Source: Acinetobacter pragensis (GTDB taxonomy: Bacteria > Pseudomonadota > Gammaproteobacteria > Pseudomonadales > Moraxellaceae). Taken from it: DNA of 64,000 nucleotides. Positions 48,663-56,928 of the stretch are shown here, one piece after another. The stretch's first letter is position 1. Each line of letters opens with the position of its first letter. Location of the stretch: positions 22,931 through 86,930 of the forward strand of contig NZ_LUAW01000067.1 in NCBI RefSeq assembly GCF_001605895.1, in the 5' to 3' direction. A program made the position numbers and the translations under genes. The notes beneath the pieces were generated by a model, which did no database searches, was not told the origin of the DNA, and was given only the letters and a program-made list of their open reading frames with translations.

Positions 48663-49936
48663 TGCAATTTCCTGAATTCAGCTTTAATGATTTGTTTTTT
48701 GGCTTTGCTTTTTTATATCCGCTGTTTATGGCGTGGATTTGGATTGCGGGCGGCATTTGGTTTTATTTAAAACGTGAATGGCAACAGCCGGAATTGCCTG
48801 AGCCGAGCGTTGCTGGATGCAGCATTATCGTACCGTGTTTCAATGAAGAGGCGCAGGTGCATGAGACTATCCGCTATGCCATGCAGTCGCAGTATCCCAA
48901 TTTTGAAGTGATTGCCGTCAATGACGGCAGCAAAGACCGCACTGCAGAGATTTTAGATCAGCTGGCACTGCAGTATCCAAAACTTCGGGTCGTGCATTTA
49001 GCCGAGAATCAGGGCAAAGCCTATGCGCTTCGGGCAGGTGCAATGGTCAGCCAATTTGAATATTTGGTGTGTATTGATGGTGATGCGCTGCTGCATCCGC
49101 ATTCTGTGCTGTGGATGATGCACCATCTCACCAGCTTCCCGCGTGTAGGGGCTGTAACGGGCAATCCGCGCATTGTGAACCGCTCCAGTATTTTAGGCAA
49201 AATTCAGGTGGGGGAATTCTCTTCCATTATTGGCCTGATTAAGCGCGCGCAGCGGACCTATGGCCGTATTTTTACAGTCTCAGGCGCAATTGCAGGTTTT
49301 CGAAAAACAGCGCTCGACCGCATTGGTTATTGGCGTGATGACATGATCACAGAAGATATTGATGTGTCATGGCGTCTGCAGTTTGATCATTGGGATCTGC
49401 ACTATGTGCCTCAAGCGCTTTGCTATATTTATATGCCGGAAACTTTTAAAGGCTTATGGAAACAGCGGCTGCGCTGGGCGCAGGGCGGCATAGAAGTGCT
49501 GTTCGCGTATTTGCCGAAAATTTTTAAATGGCGTCTAAGACGCATGTGGCCGATTGCTTTTGAGTCGATAGTCAGCGTGCTGTGGGCCTATGTCATGTTC
49601 GGTATTTTTGCGCTGTATTTCTACGGGCTGTTTTTCTCATTGCCCGGCGAGTGGGCCATTCAGTCTTTGATGCCGCAGTGGTATGGCGTAATTTTAGGTG
49701 TGACCTGCTTAATTCAATTTCTGATCAGCTTATGGATTGACCGTCCTTATGACAAGCAGCGCCTGCTGAGAAACTATTTTTGGGTTATCTGGTATCCGCT
49801 GTTTTTCTGGATTTTGGCAATGCTGACCACTGTATTTGCGCTGCCTAAAACTATTTTTAAAACACAAAAACGCGCCCGCTGGGTCAGTCCGGACCGCGGT
49901 TTTAGAGGGGATGGAAACAATGAAGCAAATGAATAA
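48662..49936 (+). CDS. pgaC: PNAG synthase glycosyltransferase PgaC
   Basis: This 424-residue GT2 family enzyme has an N-terminal transmembrane segment and C-terminal membrane helices around a cytoplasmic catalytic domain. Motifs include VNDGSKDRT, the DxD-type CIDGDALLHP, the catalytic ITEDIDVSWRLQ and QRLRWAQGG (QxxRW). It polymerises UDP-GlcNAc into beta-1,6 PNAG in the inner membrane together with PgaD. It shares a base with the pgaB stop codon and overlaps pgaD. Confidence 0.95.
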   Translation: MQFPEFSFNDLFFGFAFLYPLFMAWIWIAGGIWFYLKREWQQPELPEPSVAGCSIIVPCFNEEAQVHETIRYAMQSQYPNFEVIAVNDGSKDRTAEILDQLALQYPKLRVVHLAENQGKAYALRAGAMVSQFEYLVCIDGDALLHPHSVLWMMHHLTSFPRVGAVTGNPRIVNRSSILGKIQVGEFSSIIGLIKRAQRTYGRIFTVSGAIAGFRKTALDRIGYWRDDMITEDIDVSWRLQFDHWDLHYVPQALCYIYMPETFKGLWKQRLRWAQGGIEVLFAYLPKIFKWRLRRMWPIAFESIVSVLWAYVMFGIFALYFYGLFFSLPGEWAIQSLMPQWYGVILGVTCLIQFLISLWIDRPYDKQRLLRNYFWVIWYPLFFWILAMLTTVFALPKTIFKTQKRARWVSPDRGFRGDGNNEANE

Positions 49937-50429
49937 TTTGGCTCAAAAGCCGGATGATGCAGAGTTTCAGATCATCAAAGATCTATCATTGCTCGAGCTG
50001 CCGGAATATATCGACAAGCCTGAATATGTACGCCGTAAATCGGCAGGCTACGGTTTAATGGCAATCGGCTGGGTGTTATGGATGTGGCTGTTCTTGCCTG
50101 TGCTGACTTTGCTGTTTTGGTGGTTTGAAGGCACTGTGGTTTATACTCAGGTGGTTGAACAGACTCAGCCGATGACCAGCATTTCTGTGTTAAAGCTGAT
50201 GGTCTGTATCGGCATTTTTATCAGCGCCTTGTTTATTTGGGCAAGTTATAACTGGGTGCGCTTTCATGGTGAAGACCGCAGGCAATCGCCAGAGAATATC
50301 GATGATGAGGGCTTAGCGCGGAGCTTTAATATTCAGCCCCATGAGATTGTGCAAATGCGCCAGTCTAAAAACATCACGCTGCATTATTCAGAAAAAGGTC
50401 AGCTGGAAGATTACCAAATCAATGCTTAA
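49920..50429 (+). CDS. pgaD: PgaD, PNAG synthase accessory protein
   Basis: This 169-residue inner-membrane protein has two hydrophobic helices (AIGWVLWMWLFLPVLTLLFW and LMVCIGIFISALFIWASYNW). I chose the ATG at 49920 (MKQMNNLAQ), preceded by GAGGGG. The frame extends upstream into pgaC but with no sensible start. PgaD binds PgaC, and the pair is activated by cyclic di-GMP in E. coli. It overlaps pgaC by 17 bp and ends the operon. Confidence 0.88.
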   Translation: MKQMNNLAQKPDDAEFQIIKDLSLLELPEYIDKPEYVRRKSAGYGLMAIGWVLWMWLFLPVLTLLFWWFEGTVVYTQVVEQTQPMTSISVLKLMVCIGIFISALFIWASYNWVRFHGEDRRQSPENIDDEGLARSFNIQPHEIVQMRQSKNITLHYSEKGQLEDYQINA

Positions 50430-50476
50430 TGGTTTAATCACAGATTGACGGCAAAAAAGAGCGGGGCGGCAGAGCT

Positions 50477-51778
50477 TTATTCTGCTTGAGCAAATGCTGT
50501 TTTTAGCCGCTGCGCGTTCGGGTGGCCTTCGGCAAAATCATCGGGATAATAGCCGATATGCTGCACACCCTGCTGTTCCAGCAGGGCAATAGTTGCGATC
50601 AATTCTTCATCTGAAATTTTATTTTGATGATTCCAGTCGGTCACCTGCAATTCAAAAATCGTGCGGCTCAAATTCGGGTCGTATTTTTTTGCCTGCTGAA
50701 TCAGGTTCAAGTAAAACTGGCGGTGATCATCAGCCTTTTCCATATAGGGCATCGCCATAATGGCATTGTAGTCATAGTGCCGATAGGTGCTGGCATTGGA
50801 TTGACTGAACCATTTTTCACTGGCTGGATTCAGTGCAGCTTCCGCATACATATTGCGGGCAAAACGCAAGTTCGGTTGCCGCTGTTTTAAAATGTCACTG
50901 ATTCCGGCTGCAAACTGATCTAAATAGGCGGTTTTGTGTTGCGCGAATTTTAATTGTTGAGGATGCTTCGGCTGCGCAATCAGGGATGCGCCTTCAAAGC
51001 CCCATTGCTGATAAGCCTGTAGAGCAGGAGCGCTGGCATCCTCAAAATCGCTGAGGGTAATATCGTCATGATATAAAATGCCGTCCACCTGATTGTGCTG
51101 AATAAAATCCAGGAAAATTTCGGCAGTATAGCGCTGGTTTTTTACATCAAATGGCGAAATGCGGATGTAGCCTTTTTTCTCCCCACGATTTTGCACATAT
51201 CGAAGCTTATATTGTTCAGGAAACTCCCACGCAATCAAGGGCAGCCATGCGTAGACTGCGTCAACTTCTGTGCTTTGACGGATCTGCTGCAGTACACGCT
51301 GAAATAAGCCTTCACGCATCGGAATATGTCTATTCGGGAAATATACAGCATCTGCGGAACCATTGGCATCGGGGTCGGCAAATGCCTGCAAAAAAACGCT
51401 ATTGGGCTGAATGACTTGAATACGCTGTATCAGCGCTTGAATATTGCGGGTTTGCTGTGCTTGGTCTTGATCATAGATGTAATCTAAATCAATATGCATG
51501 ATGCGCATGTTTTTCAATTTGGAGGCTGTATTGGAGCCTTCAGAAGGCTGCCGGTGTGCTGTCTTTGCATATTGCTGAGCTAAGGCATCAATTGGATGCT
51601 GTTGAATGTGGACTGTATCGGCATTGGCGCAGCCGCTGAGGATGAAGCCTAAAGCGGCGGTTAAGCTCCAGCGCTGAAATAATACAGATGTTCCTGATTT
51701 GAATGGAGTGATTGCTGGCGGGCTGTGAACGGCGATCGGTCTTTTTGTTGGCTGGTTATTTAAATAGGTGCATCGCAT
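50477..51778 (-). CDS. Stand-alone PgaB-type glycoside hydrolase (GH153-like) lipoprotein
   Basis: The 433 residues carry an N-terminal lipoprotein signal (AALGFILSGC, lipidated Cys50 after an unusually long lead). The rest resembles the C-terminal hydrolase domain of PgaB. Signature stretches are ADAVYFPNRHIPMREGLF, VDAVYAWLPLIAWEF, the acidic catalytic motif YHDDITLSDFEDAS (Asp238, Asp239) and MYAEAALNPASEKWF followed by YNAIMAMPYME. GH153 domains cleave partially deacetylated PNAG. It is convergent with pgaD, 47 bp apart, so it is transcribed separately. It appears to supply the activity missing from the local PgaB. Confidence 0.85.
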   Translation of the reverse strand: MRCTYLNNQPTKRPIAVHSPPAITPFKSGTSVLFQRWSLTAALGFILSGCANADTVHIQQHPIDALAQQYAKTAHRQPSEGSNTASKLKNMRIMHIDLDYIYDQDQAQQTRNIQALIQRIQVIQPNSVFLQAFADPDANGSADAVYFPNRHIPMREGLFQRVLQQIRQSTEVDAVYAWLPLIAWEFPEQYKLRYVQNRGEKKGYIRISPFDVKNQRYTAEIFLDFIQHNQVDGILYHDDITLSDFEDASAPALQAYQQWGFEGASLIAQPKHPQQLKFAQHKTAYLDQFAAGISDILKQRQPNLRFARNMYAEAALNPASEKWFSQSNASTYRHYDYNAIMAMPYMEKADDHRQFYLNLIQQAKKYDPNLSRTIFELQVTDWNHQNKISDEELIATIALLEQQGVQHIGYYPDDFAEGHPNAQRLKTAFAQAE

Positions 51779-51974
51779 TGAAAAACCTTTTTCACATGAT
51801 AAGCAGTGACGCCACTATAAATGCATATGCCGCCCAATTAAAAGTGTGATTTGGTTTGCGCTTTGTCGTTGATGGTATTTAAGAATGATGAAGCTGGCTA
51901 TCTTTTAATTTTTTCATTAAGTATCTTATTTTTATAATTATTTTAAGCCTGTATATCTTGAATTGCATTTTTCC

Positions 51975-52043
51975 GAAAAGCCGCGCTTTAACGCTGAGAA
52001 CTGCCGCGGCTTTTCAGTTCAGCGCCGGCTGTGCCGGCACTGA
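51975..52043 (-). terminator. Tandem hairpins downstream of yqiK
   Basis: Two stems lie between the yqiK-like stop and the hydrolase gene. GCCGGC (with TTCAG/CTGAA arms and one mismatch) folds at 52017-52043. GAAAAGCCGCG (51975-51985) pairs perfectly with CGCGGCTTTTC (52005-52015). The second resembles an intrinsic terminator for the leftward transcript, though its U-run is short. Confidence 0.6.
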
Positions 52044-52046
52044 AAA

Positions 52047-53756
52047 TCAACCTGCATTTTGTTTCAAGCTTTGTGTCAGGCCGTTAATGTCACCGCCTTG
52101 AATCCCCAATTCACTCATCAGGCTGTCGATAAGCGGCGCTTGAGAACGGTAGCGCAGGGCGCTGTTGACCACTTGGTCAGACAGGGCAACATTGCCGCCT
52201 TCATGCTGCGCGTCACCTTGGCAAGATCCAGCATGATTGCCATGCAGGCCGCTCACTTGCAAAATTTTAATGTCATCAATGTTTTCCATTGGTTTCACGC
52301 TTTCACGGATAATTTCTGGCAGGTATTTCAGCATCGCTAAACGAATCTGCATTTCAATTTGTTCAGAAGACAGTACATTATTCGCCTCATTGACAGCGCG
52401 CGTGCCTTCGGCATCGACTTGGTACTGCTTTTCCATCGCCTGCGCCAAAAGTATTTTGGCATCTGCTTCGCCTTTGGCTTTCAAGCGGGCTTGTTCTGCA
52501 GAAGCTTCCGCCGCAATGCGGATGGCTTCAGCATCATCAGCTGCGGCCTGTTTGCCGGCTTCGGCAGCAACAGTAATCGCAATCGCGTCTTTTTCAGCCG
52601 CCTGTTTCGCAGCCACCAATTCAACCGCTTTTTGACGTTCTGCACGCTGTGTTTCACGTACGGTAATCACTTCTTCTTCGGCTTTGACGGCTTCTGCGCG
52701 GGCGCGGTCAGCATGCGCTTTGGCTTCCGACTCTTCGCGGGATTTTTCCGCAATGGCAATGGCGCGGATCTGTTCTGCCAATTCAATGGTTTTCTTTTGT
52801 TCTACCTGCGCCTGTTCAATAATCTGAGATTTTTGAATGTTCTGATTTTCGACGTCGCGGGCAGCAGTAATGCGTTTCAAATCGACTTCACGTTCTGCCG
52901 CAATTTGGGCTTCTTCTGCCTCACGCTTCTTTGCGGCTTCCTGCGCTGCTATTTCTGCCAATTGTTCAGCGCGGCGAATGGCAATTTCACGCTCCTGCTG
53001 CAGTTTGGCATATTCTTCTTCACGCACAATTTGCATGCGCGCTTGTTCTGCTTCTAAATTTTTGGTTCGGATGGCGAGGTCAGCGTCCTGCTCAATTTCG
53101 TTGCGCTTGCGGCGGCGGTCTTCAATCGTCTCAGTCAGCTTGGTTAAACCTTCCGCATCGAAGGCATTTTGCGGATTGAAGTATTTAAAGCCGGTCTGGT
53201 CCAGCCCTGTGAGCGAAACAGTTTCTAATTCTAAACCGTTTTTATGCAGATCTTCAGAGACGACTTGCTGTACTTTCTGCACAAAATCGACCCGCTTTTC
53301 GTGCAGTTCTTCCATTGCCATTTCAGCCGCTACTGCGCGCAATGAATCTACAAATTTACCTTCGACCAAATTTTTCAGTTCATTGGGCGACATGGTTTTT
53401 TGCCCCAGCGTCTGCGCAGCCGTGGCAATAGATTCCGCCAAAGGCTTTACACGCACATAGAATTCCGCCATGACATCTACCCGCATGCGGTCGCGGGTAA
53501 TCAGCGCCTGATCATCTGCGCGGCGCACTTCTAGGCGCAAGGTGTTCATATTGACCGGTATGATTTCATGCAGCACTGGCAGGACAATTGCGCCGCCGCC
53601 TAAAATGACCTTTTCACCGCCAAAGCCCGTACGGACAAAAGAAATTTCTTTGCTGGAGCGGCGGTATAAGCGGGCTAGAATAAAGCCAATAAAAATAAGG
53701 GCGGCAAAGATCACACCGGCAGTAGCCAAAATACCGCTTGGAATAAAATCGAACAT
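52047..53756 (-). CDS. yqiK: YqiK-like flotillin
   Basis: The 569 residues have an N-terminal membrane anchor (ILATAGVIFAALIFIGFILA), an SPFH/Band 7 domain (about 40-230, with LEVRRADDQALITRDRMRV) and a long Ala/Glu-rich coiled coil (about 230-480). Flotillins scaffold ordered membrane microdomains. It is preceded in the same direction by the OB-fold protein of the NfeD/YqiJ type, the usual partner. Apparent long frames on the opposite strand come from the repetitive Ala/Glu codons and are not genes. Confidence 0.9.
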   Translation of the reverse strand: MFDFIPSGILATAGVIFAALIFIGFILARLYRRSSKEISFVRTGFGGEKVILGGGAIVLPVLHEIIPVNMNTLRLEVRRADDQALITRDRMRVDVMAEFYVRVKPLAESIATAAQTLGQKTMSPNELKNLVEGKFVDSLRAVAAEMAMEELHEKRVDFVQKVQQVVSEDLHKNGLELETVSLTGLDQTGFKYFNPQNAFDAEGLTKLTETIEDRRRKRNEIEQDADLAIRTKNLEAEQARMQIVREEEYAKLQQEREIAIRRAEQLAEIAAQEAAKKREAEEAQIAAEREVDLKRITAARDVENQNIQKSQIIEQAQVEQKKTIELAEQIRAIAIAEKSREESEAKAHADRARAEAVKAEEEVITVRETQRAERQKAVELVAAKQAAEKDAIAITVAAEAGKQAAADDAEAIRIAAEASAEQARLKAKGEADAKILLAQAMEKQYQVDAEGTRAVNEANNVLSSEQIEMQIRLAMLKYLPEIIRESVKPMENIDDIKILQVSGLHGNHAGSCQGDAQHEGGNVALSDQVVNSALRYRSQAPLIDSLMSELGIQGGDINGLTQSLKQNAG

Positions 53757-53876
53757 GTTGTTATTTCTCTATAGTTGTCTTTAAATTAAAAATCTATTTG
53801 TTAATTTTCTATACGGTCTGCAAGAACTTAAATAAAATGAAGTTCTTGGTTTGATCAATATTTTATATCACAGATT

Positions 53877-54518
53877 TTATAAAGGAAGATTCGCCTGAAA
53901 GCCAATTTTGGTTTTTTGGGTTAAAACCACAGATTGGCCCTGTTCAAAAGTTTCATCAAGCTCAGGCTCTACCATGATATAGTGGGATTGACCGTATTGG
54001 TCATACACTTTGGCCTGCGCAGGAAAATTCATTTTGGCATTGCCCAATACAATGACGGCAGTGCGCCCGATGAGCTCTTCACTGTAAATTGCTGTGGTTT
54101 CATCCTGCGGTAAAATTCTGGAAATCAGCTGAGCGCTGACCCGGACCAGCGGCATGCATAAAAATAGACAGGCAGGGGAAATCAGCCATACGCTAAATGT
54201 CATGGATGTAAAATGCAGCATCAGGCCTTGAATGATTAATCCCGTCAGGCTGTATACCGTCAGAAAAATAATCAGCCAAATAAACAGCGGCACACGTCCC
54301 CAATACATCCAGTCAAAGACTTTTGAAATAGCAGAATGGCTGGTTTCTGGGCTGAGCTCGGCTGGCTGTCCAGCATCATCTGACAAAAATTGATCCAGCA
54401 CGCTATGTGAGCTGCCGCCAATCAGCGCCAGCGCTATTTCAAAAATACCGAAAAGAAACATCAGGCAGAGGCTGATGCTGAAGATAATATTAGACGGGTG
54501 AGTAATTAATTCCCACAT
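53877..54518 (-). CDS. yqiJ: YqiJ-like membrane protein with C-terminal OB-fold domain
   Basis: These are 213 residues from the ATG at 54518 (MWELITHPSN), preceded by GGAG at a good distance; a frame reaches further upstream without support. Several N-terminal transmembrane helices lead to a soluble C-terminal domain (IGRTAVIVLGNAKMNFPAQA onward) of the NfeD/OB-fold kind. It lies 120 bp before yqiK in one leftward unit, the partner arrangement known for flotillins. The specific role is unknown. Confidence 0.82.
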   Translation of the reverse strand: MWELITHPSNIIFSISLCLMFLFGIFEIALALIGGSSHSVLDQFLSDDAGQPAELSPETSHSAISKVFDWMYWGRVPLFIWLIIFLTVYSLTGLIIQGLMLHFTSMTFSVWLISPACLFLCMPLVRVSAQLISRILPQDETTAIYSEELIGRTAVIVLGNAKMNFPAQAKVYDQYGQSHYIMVEPELDETFEQGQSVVLTQKTKIGFQANLPL

Positions 54519-55022
54519 TATATTTATCTCCATATTTTGCTTATAAAATACTTGAAAATTCCAGTAAAATAACTGAGTGTTTTCAGTTGCTAAAGATAGC
54601 ATTTAACTTTGCTAAAGTATAATGAAAATAATAAGAAGAGCAGCATTTCAGTTATAAAATATACTAATCTGTCTACCTAGCCAATCCCGCATTTATTTAT
54701 GGGCTTATTTATAGTTTTTTAAATAGGATAAAAGCTTATTTTCTTCGGCTGTTCATCCCGTATTTTGTACCCAAGCCGAATGCAGGGAAACGCTGGTTTA
54801 AGGGCCGTTTAAAGAATAACAATCGCAGCTCTATTTTTAGATGAGCATCTTCTGTAAAACGCGGTCTATAGTAATTTGTAGACTAACAACCTCTGCAGCA
54901 AAGCACGTCCATCAAATGATTTTGAAGAAATACGGCTGTTGTGAAGTATTTTTACGTTGGGTTTGATGTATTGGGCCATCTAGATTTAACCTGTTGGCAA
55001 GGCGCATTTTCTGATGCATTTC
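54519..55022. other. Gene-poor stretch upstream of yqiJ
   Basis: This is about 500 bp. The nearest thing to coding is a 16-codon frame at about 54917 (MILKKYGCCEVFLRWV) without a ribosome binding site. It could contain a decayed gene, but I cannot identify it. Confidence 0.35.
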
Positions 55023-55565
55023 TTAAAGCAGGGCTGTTTGAATGCGGACTTTCATAGTCAAGGCGGCCTGAATAATAAAAGCCTTCATCCATTGTACTTG
55101 CTGCCCCATGGGATTGGTTTTGACCGCGCTATTTAAAAAGCTGAGGGCTGGCAGGCTGAACAGCTGCTGTTGAATGGCTTCCTTGAGCTGATCGGTATTG
55201 GCGGCCAAAGGCATGCTGACGCTATAAAAGCCTTTGGGATAATTATAAAAGGCATACAGCAGGTTAAATGCGCGCTGATCGCCTTTTAAGCTGCCGGCGC
55301 CTATTTCATAGCTGCGGTCCTGATTGCTGTGGGTCAGTCCAATCATAAACTGCCATTGGTTATCCGAAAGTCTAAGGCCAAATTGCAGGCCAATTTGATC
55401 TGCGGTTAACTCATGCTGGGCAAAATTATTCAGTGCAGATGCATCTTCATTCAAGGCTTCCTGCAGGATCAGCATATTCGAATTATGCACGTAGATAAAG
55501 CCTGCAAGCTTTGCCTGTTCTAACCGCGCTTTTAAGGATTCAAGATCAAAATGGCTGTAGGGCAT
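55023..55565 (-). CDS. Hypothetical 180-residue protein
   Basis: This is a soluble, probably globular protein with no signal peptide or membrane helix (starts MPYSHFDLESLKARLEQA). It contains a Gln-rich C-terminal third. A central segment, TADQIGLQFGLRLSDNQWQF then MIGLTHSNQ, suggests a beta-rich core. I recognise no family. It is an isolated leftward gene; codon use resembles its neighbours, so it does not look recently acquired. Confidence 0.6.
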   Translation of the reverse strand: MPYSHFDLESLKARLEQAKLAGFIYVHNSNMLILQEALNEDASALNNFAQHELTADQIGLQFGLRLSDNQWQFMIGLTHSNQDRSYEIGAGSLKGDQRAFNLLYAFYNYPKGFYSVSMPLAANTDQLKEAIQQQLFSLPALSFLNSAVKTNPMGQQVQWMKAFIIQAALTMKVRIQTALL

Positions 55566-55886
55566 CGGAAGTCACACGCTGAGGAACAGCCTTTACTTTA
55601 AGCATGAACAGGCGCAATAAGAAGGCGCTGTTTAGATAAATTTTCTATGATGTTATTGCTGACGATTGTAAGCAATTGGCGGTAAATTGGCGCATAATTT
55701 CAGAAATCGGTTTTATATGCGCTGTTGATTAATAAAATCCGATAAGCATTATCAGAAAACCTCTATATGACTAATTTGCATATTAATATAATAAAACAAG
55801 CAATAGTGGAGATAACTAAATCACTATAATGAATATAAATTTTCAAAAGTGTCATAAGTACACGTTTTTCTAAGCTGGTGTTGTCC
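55566..55886. other. Intergenic region upstream of cysD
   Basis: About 320 AT-rich bases hold the cysD promoter region. No ORF, terminator or confident CysB site was recognised. Confidence 0.4.
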
Positions 55887-56801
55887 ATGTCGTTAAATGA
55901 GGAAAGACTTACTCATCTTAAACAGCTAGAAGCTGAGAGTATTCATATCATCCGTGAAGTTGCCGCTGAGTTTGAGAACCCAGTGATGCTTTATTCTATT
56001 GGTAAAGATTCTGCAGTCATGCTGCATCTTGCTTTAAAAGCATTCTATCCTGCCAAACTTCCTTTCCCGCTGCTGCATGTTGATACAGGCTGGAAGTTCA
56101 AGGACATGATTACATTCCGTGACAACATGGCTAAAGAACATGGCTTTGATCTGATTGTGCATCAAAACAAAGAAGGGAAAGACGCAGGCGTTAATCCATT
56201 CGACTACGGCAGTTCAAAATATACTGATATCATGAAAACTCAGGGCTTAAAGCAAGCGCTTGATAAATATCAGTTTGATGCTGCTTTTGGCGGCGCGCGC
56301 CGTGACGAGGAAAAATCACGCGCTAAAGAGCGTGTGTATTCTTTCCGTGACAGCAAGCACCGCTGGGATCCTAAAAACCAGCGTCCTGAACTTTGGAACC
56401 TGTACAACGGTAAAGTAAACAAAGGCGAAAGCATTCGTGTGTTCCCTTTGTCTAACTGGACTGAGCTGGATATCTGGCAATACATCTACCTTGAAAATAT
56501 CAAGCTTGTTCCTTTGTACTTGGCTGCTGAACGTCCAGTGGTTGAGCGCAGCGGTACACTCATCATGGTGGACGATGAGCGCATGCGTTTGAACGAAGGT
56601 GAAGTGCCGCAAATGAAATCGGTGCGTTTCCGTACTTTAGGTTGTTACCCATTGACGGGTGCGGTTGAATCAACTGCAACAACCTTGCCGGAAATTATCC
56701 AAGAGATGCTTTTAGCAACCACATCTGAACGTCAAGGCCGTATGATCGACCATGACGAAGCAGGTTCGATGGAAAAGAAAAAGCAGGAAGGTTACTTCTA
56801 A
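55887..56801 (+). CDS. cysD: Sulfate adenylyltransferase subunit 2
   Basis: This 304-residue PP-loop enzyme makes adenosine 5'-phosphosulfate from sulfate and ATP with CysN. The P-loop is [19 protein letters not shown], and [20 protein letters not shown] is family-typical. I use the ATG at 55887 (MSLNEERL); a GTG 9 bp earlier is possible, and no strong ribosome binding site separates them. A repeat hairpin separates it from cysN. Confidence 0.95.
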   Translation: MSLNEERLTHLKQLEAESIHIIREVAAEFENPVMLYSIGKDSAVMLHLALKAFYPAKLPFPLLHVDTGWKFKDMITFRDNMAKEHGFDLIVHQNKEGKDAGVNPFDYGSSKYTDIMKTQGLKQALDKYQFDAAFGGARRDEEKSRAKERVYSFRDSKHRWDPKNQRPELWNLYNGKVNKGESIRVFPLSNWTELDIWQYIYLENIKLVPLYLAAERPVVERSGTLIMVDDERMRLNEGEVPQMKSVRFRTLGCYPLTGAVESTATTLPEIIQEMLLATTSERQGRMIDHDEAGSMEKKKQEGYF

Positions 56802-56810
56802 AAATCTTGA

Positions 56811-56881
56811 AATCTCCCCCTAACCCCCTCTTTATGAAAGAGGGGGAACTCCCGAAAAAGAAAGGAGGATTTAGGTGGATT
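56811..56881. repeat. REP-like hairpin element between cysD and cysN
   Basis: CCCCCTCTTT (56824-56833) and AAAGAGGGGG (56837-56846) form a perfect 10-bp stem with an ATG loop. The outer ends AATCTCCCCCTAA and TTAGGTGGATT are rough inverted repeats. This fits a dispersed palindromic intergenic element. Its G-tract would give a stable hairpin between the two cistrons. Whether it recurs elsewhere cannot be seen here. Confidence 0.55.
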
Positions 56882-56928
56882 GAAAGATCAAGAAACCGAT
56901 TTCAAAAGAATATGTGGAGCTTTGAGCA

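Noticed and set aside
52237..53460. Several long frames (up to about 230 codons) opposite the flotillin gene
   Set aside because: They arise from the repetitive Ala/Glu codons of the flotillin coiled coil, have low-complexity Cys/Ser/Phe-rich translations and no ribosome binding sites.
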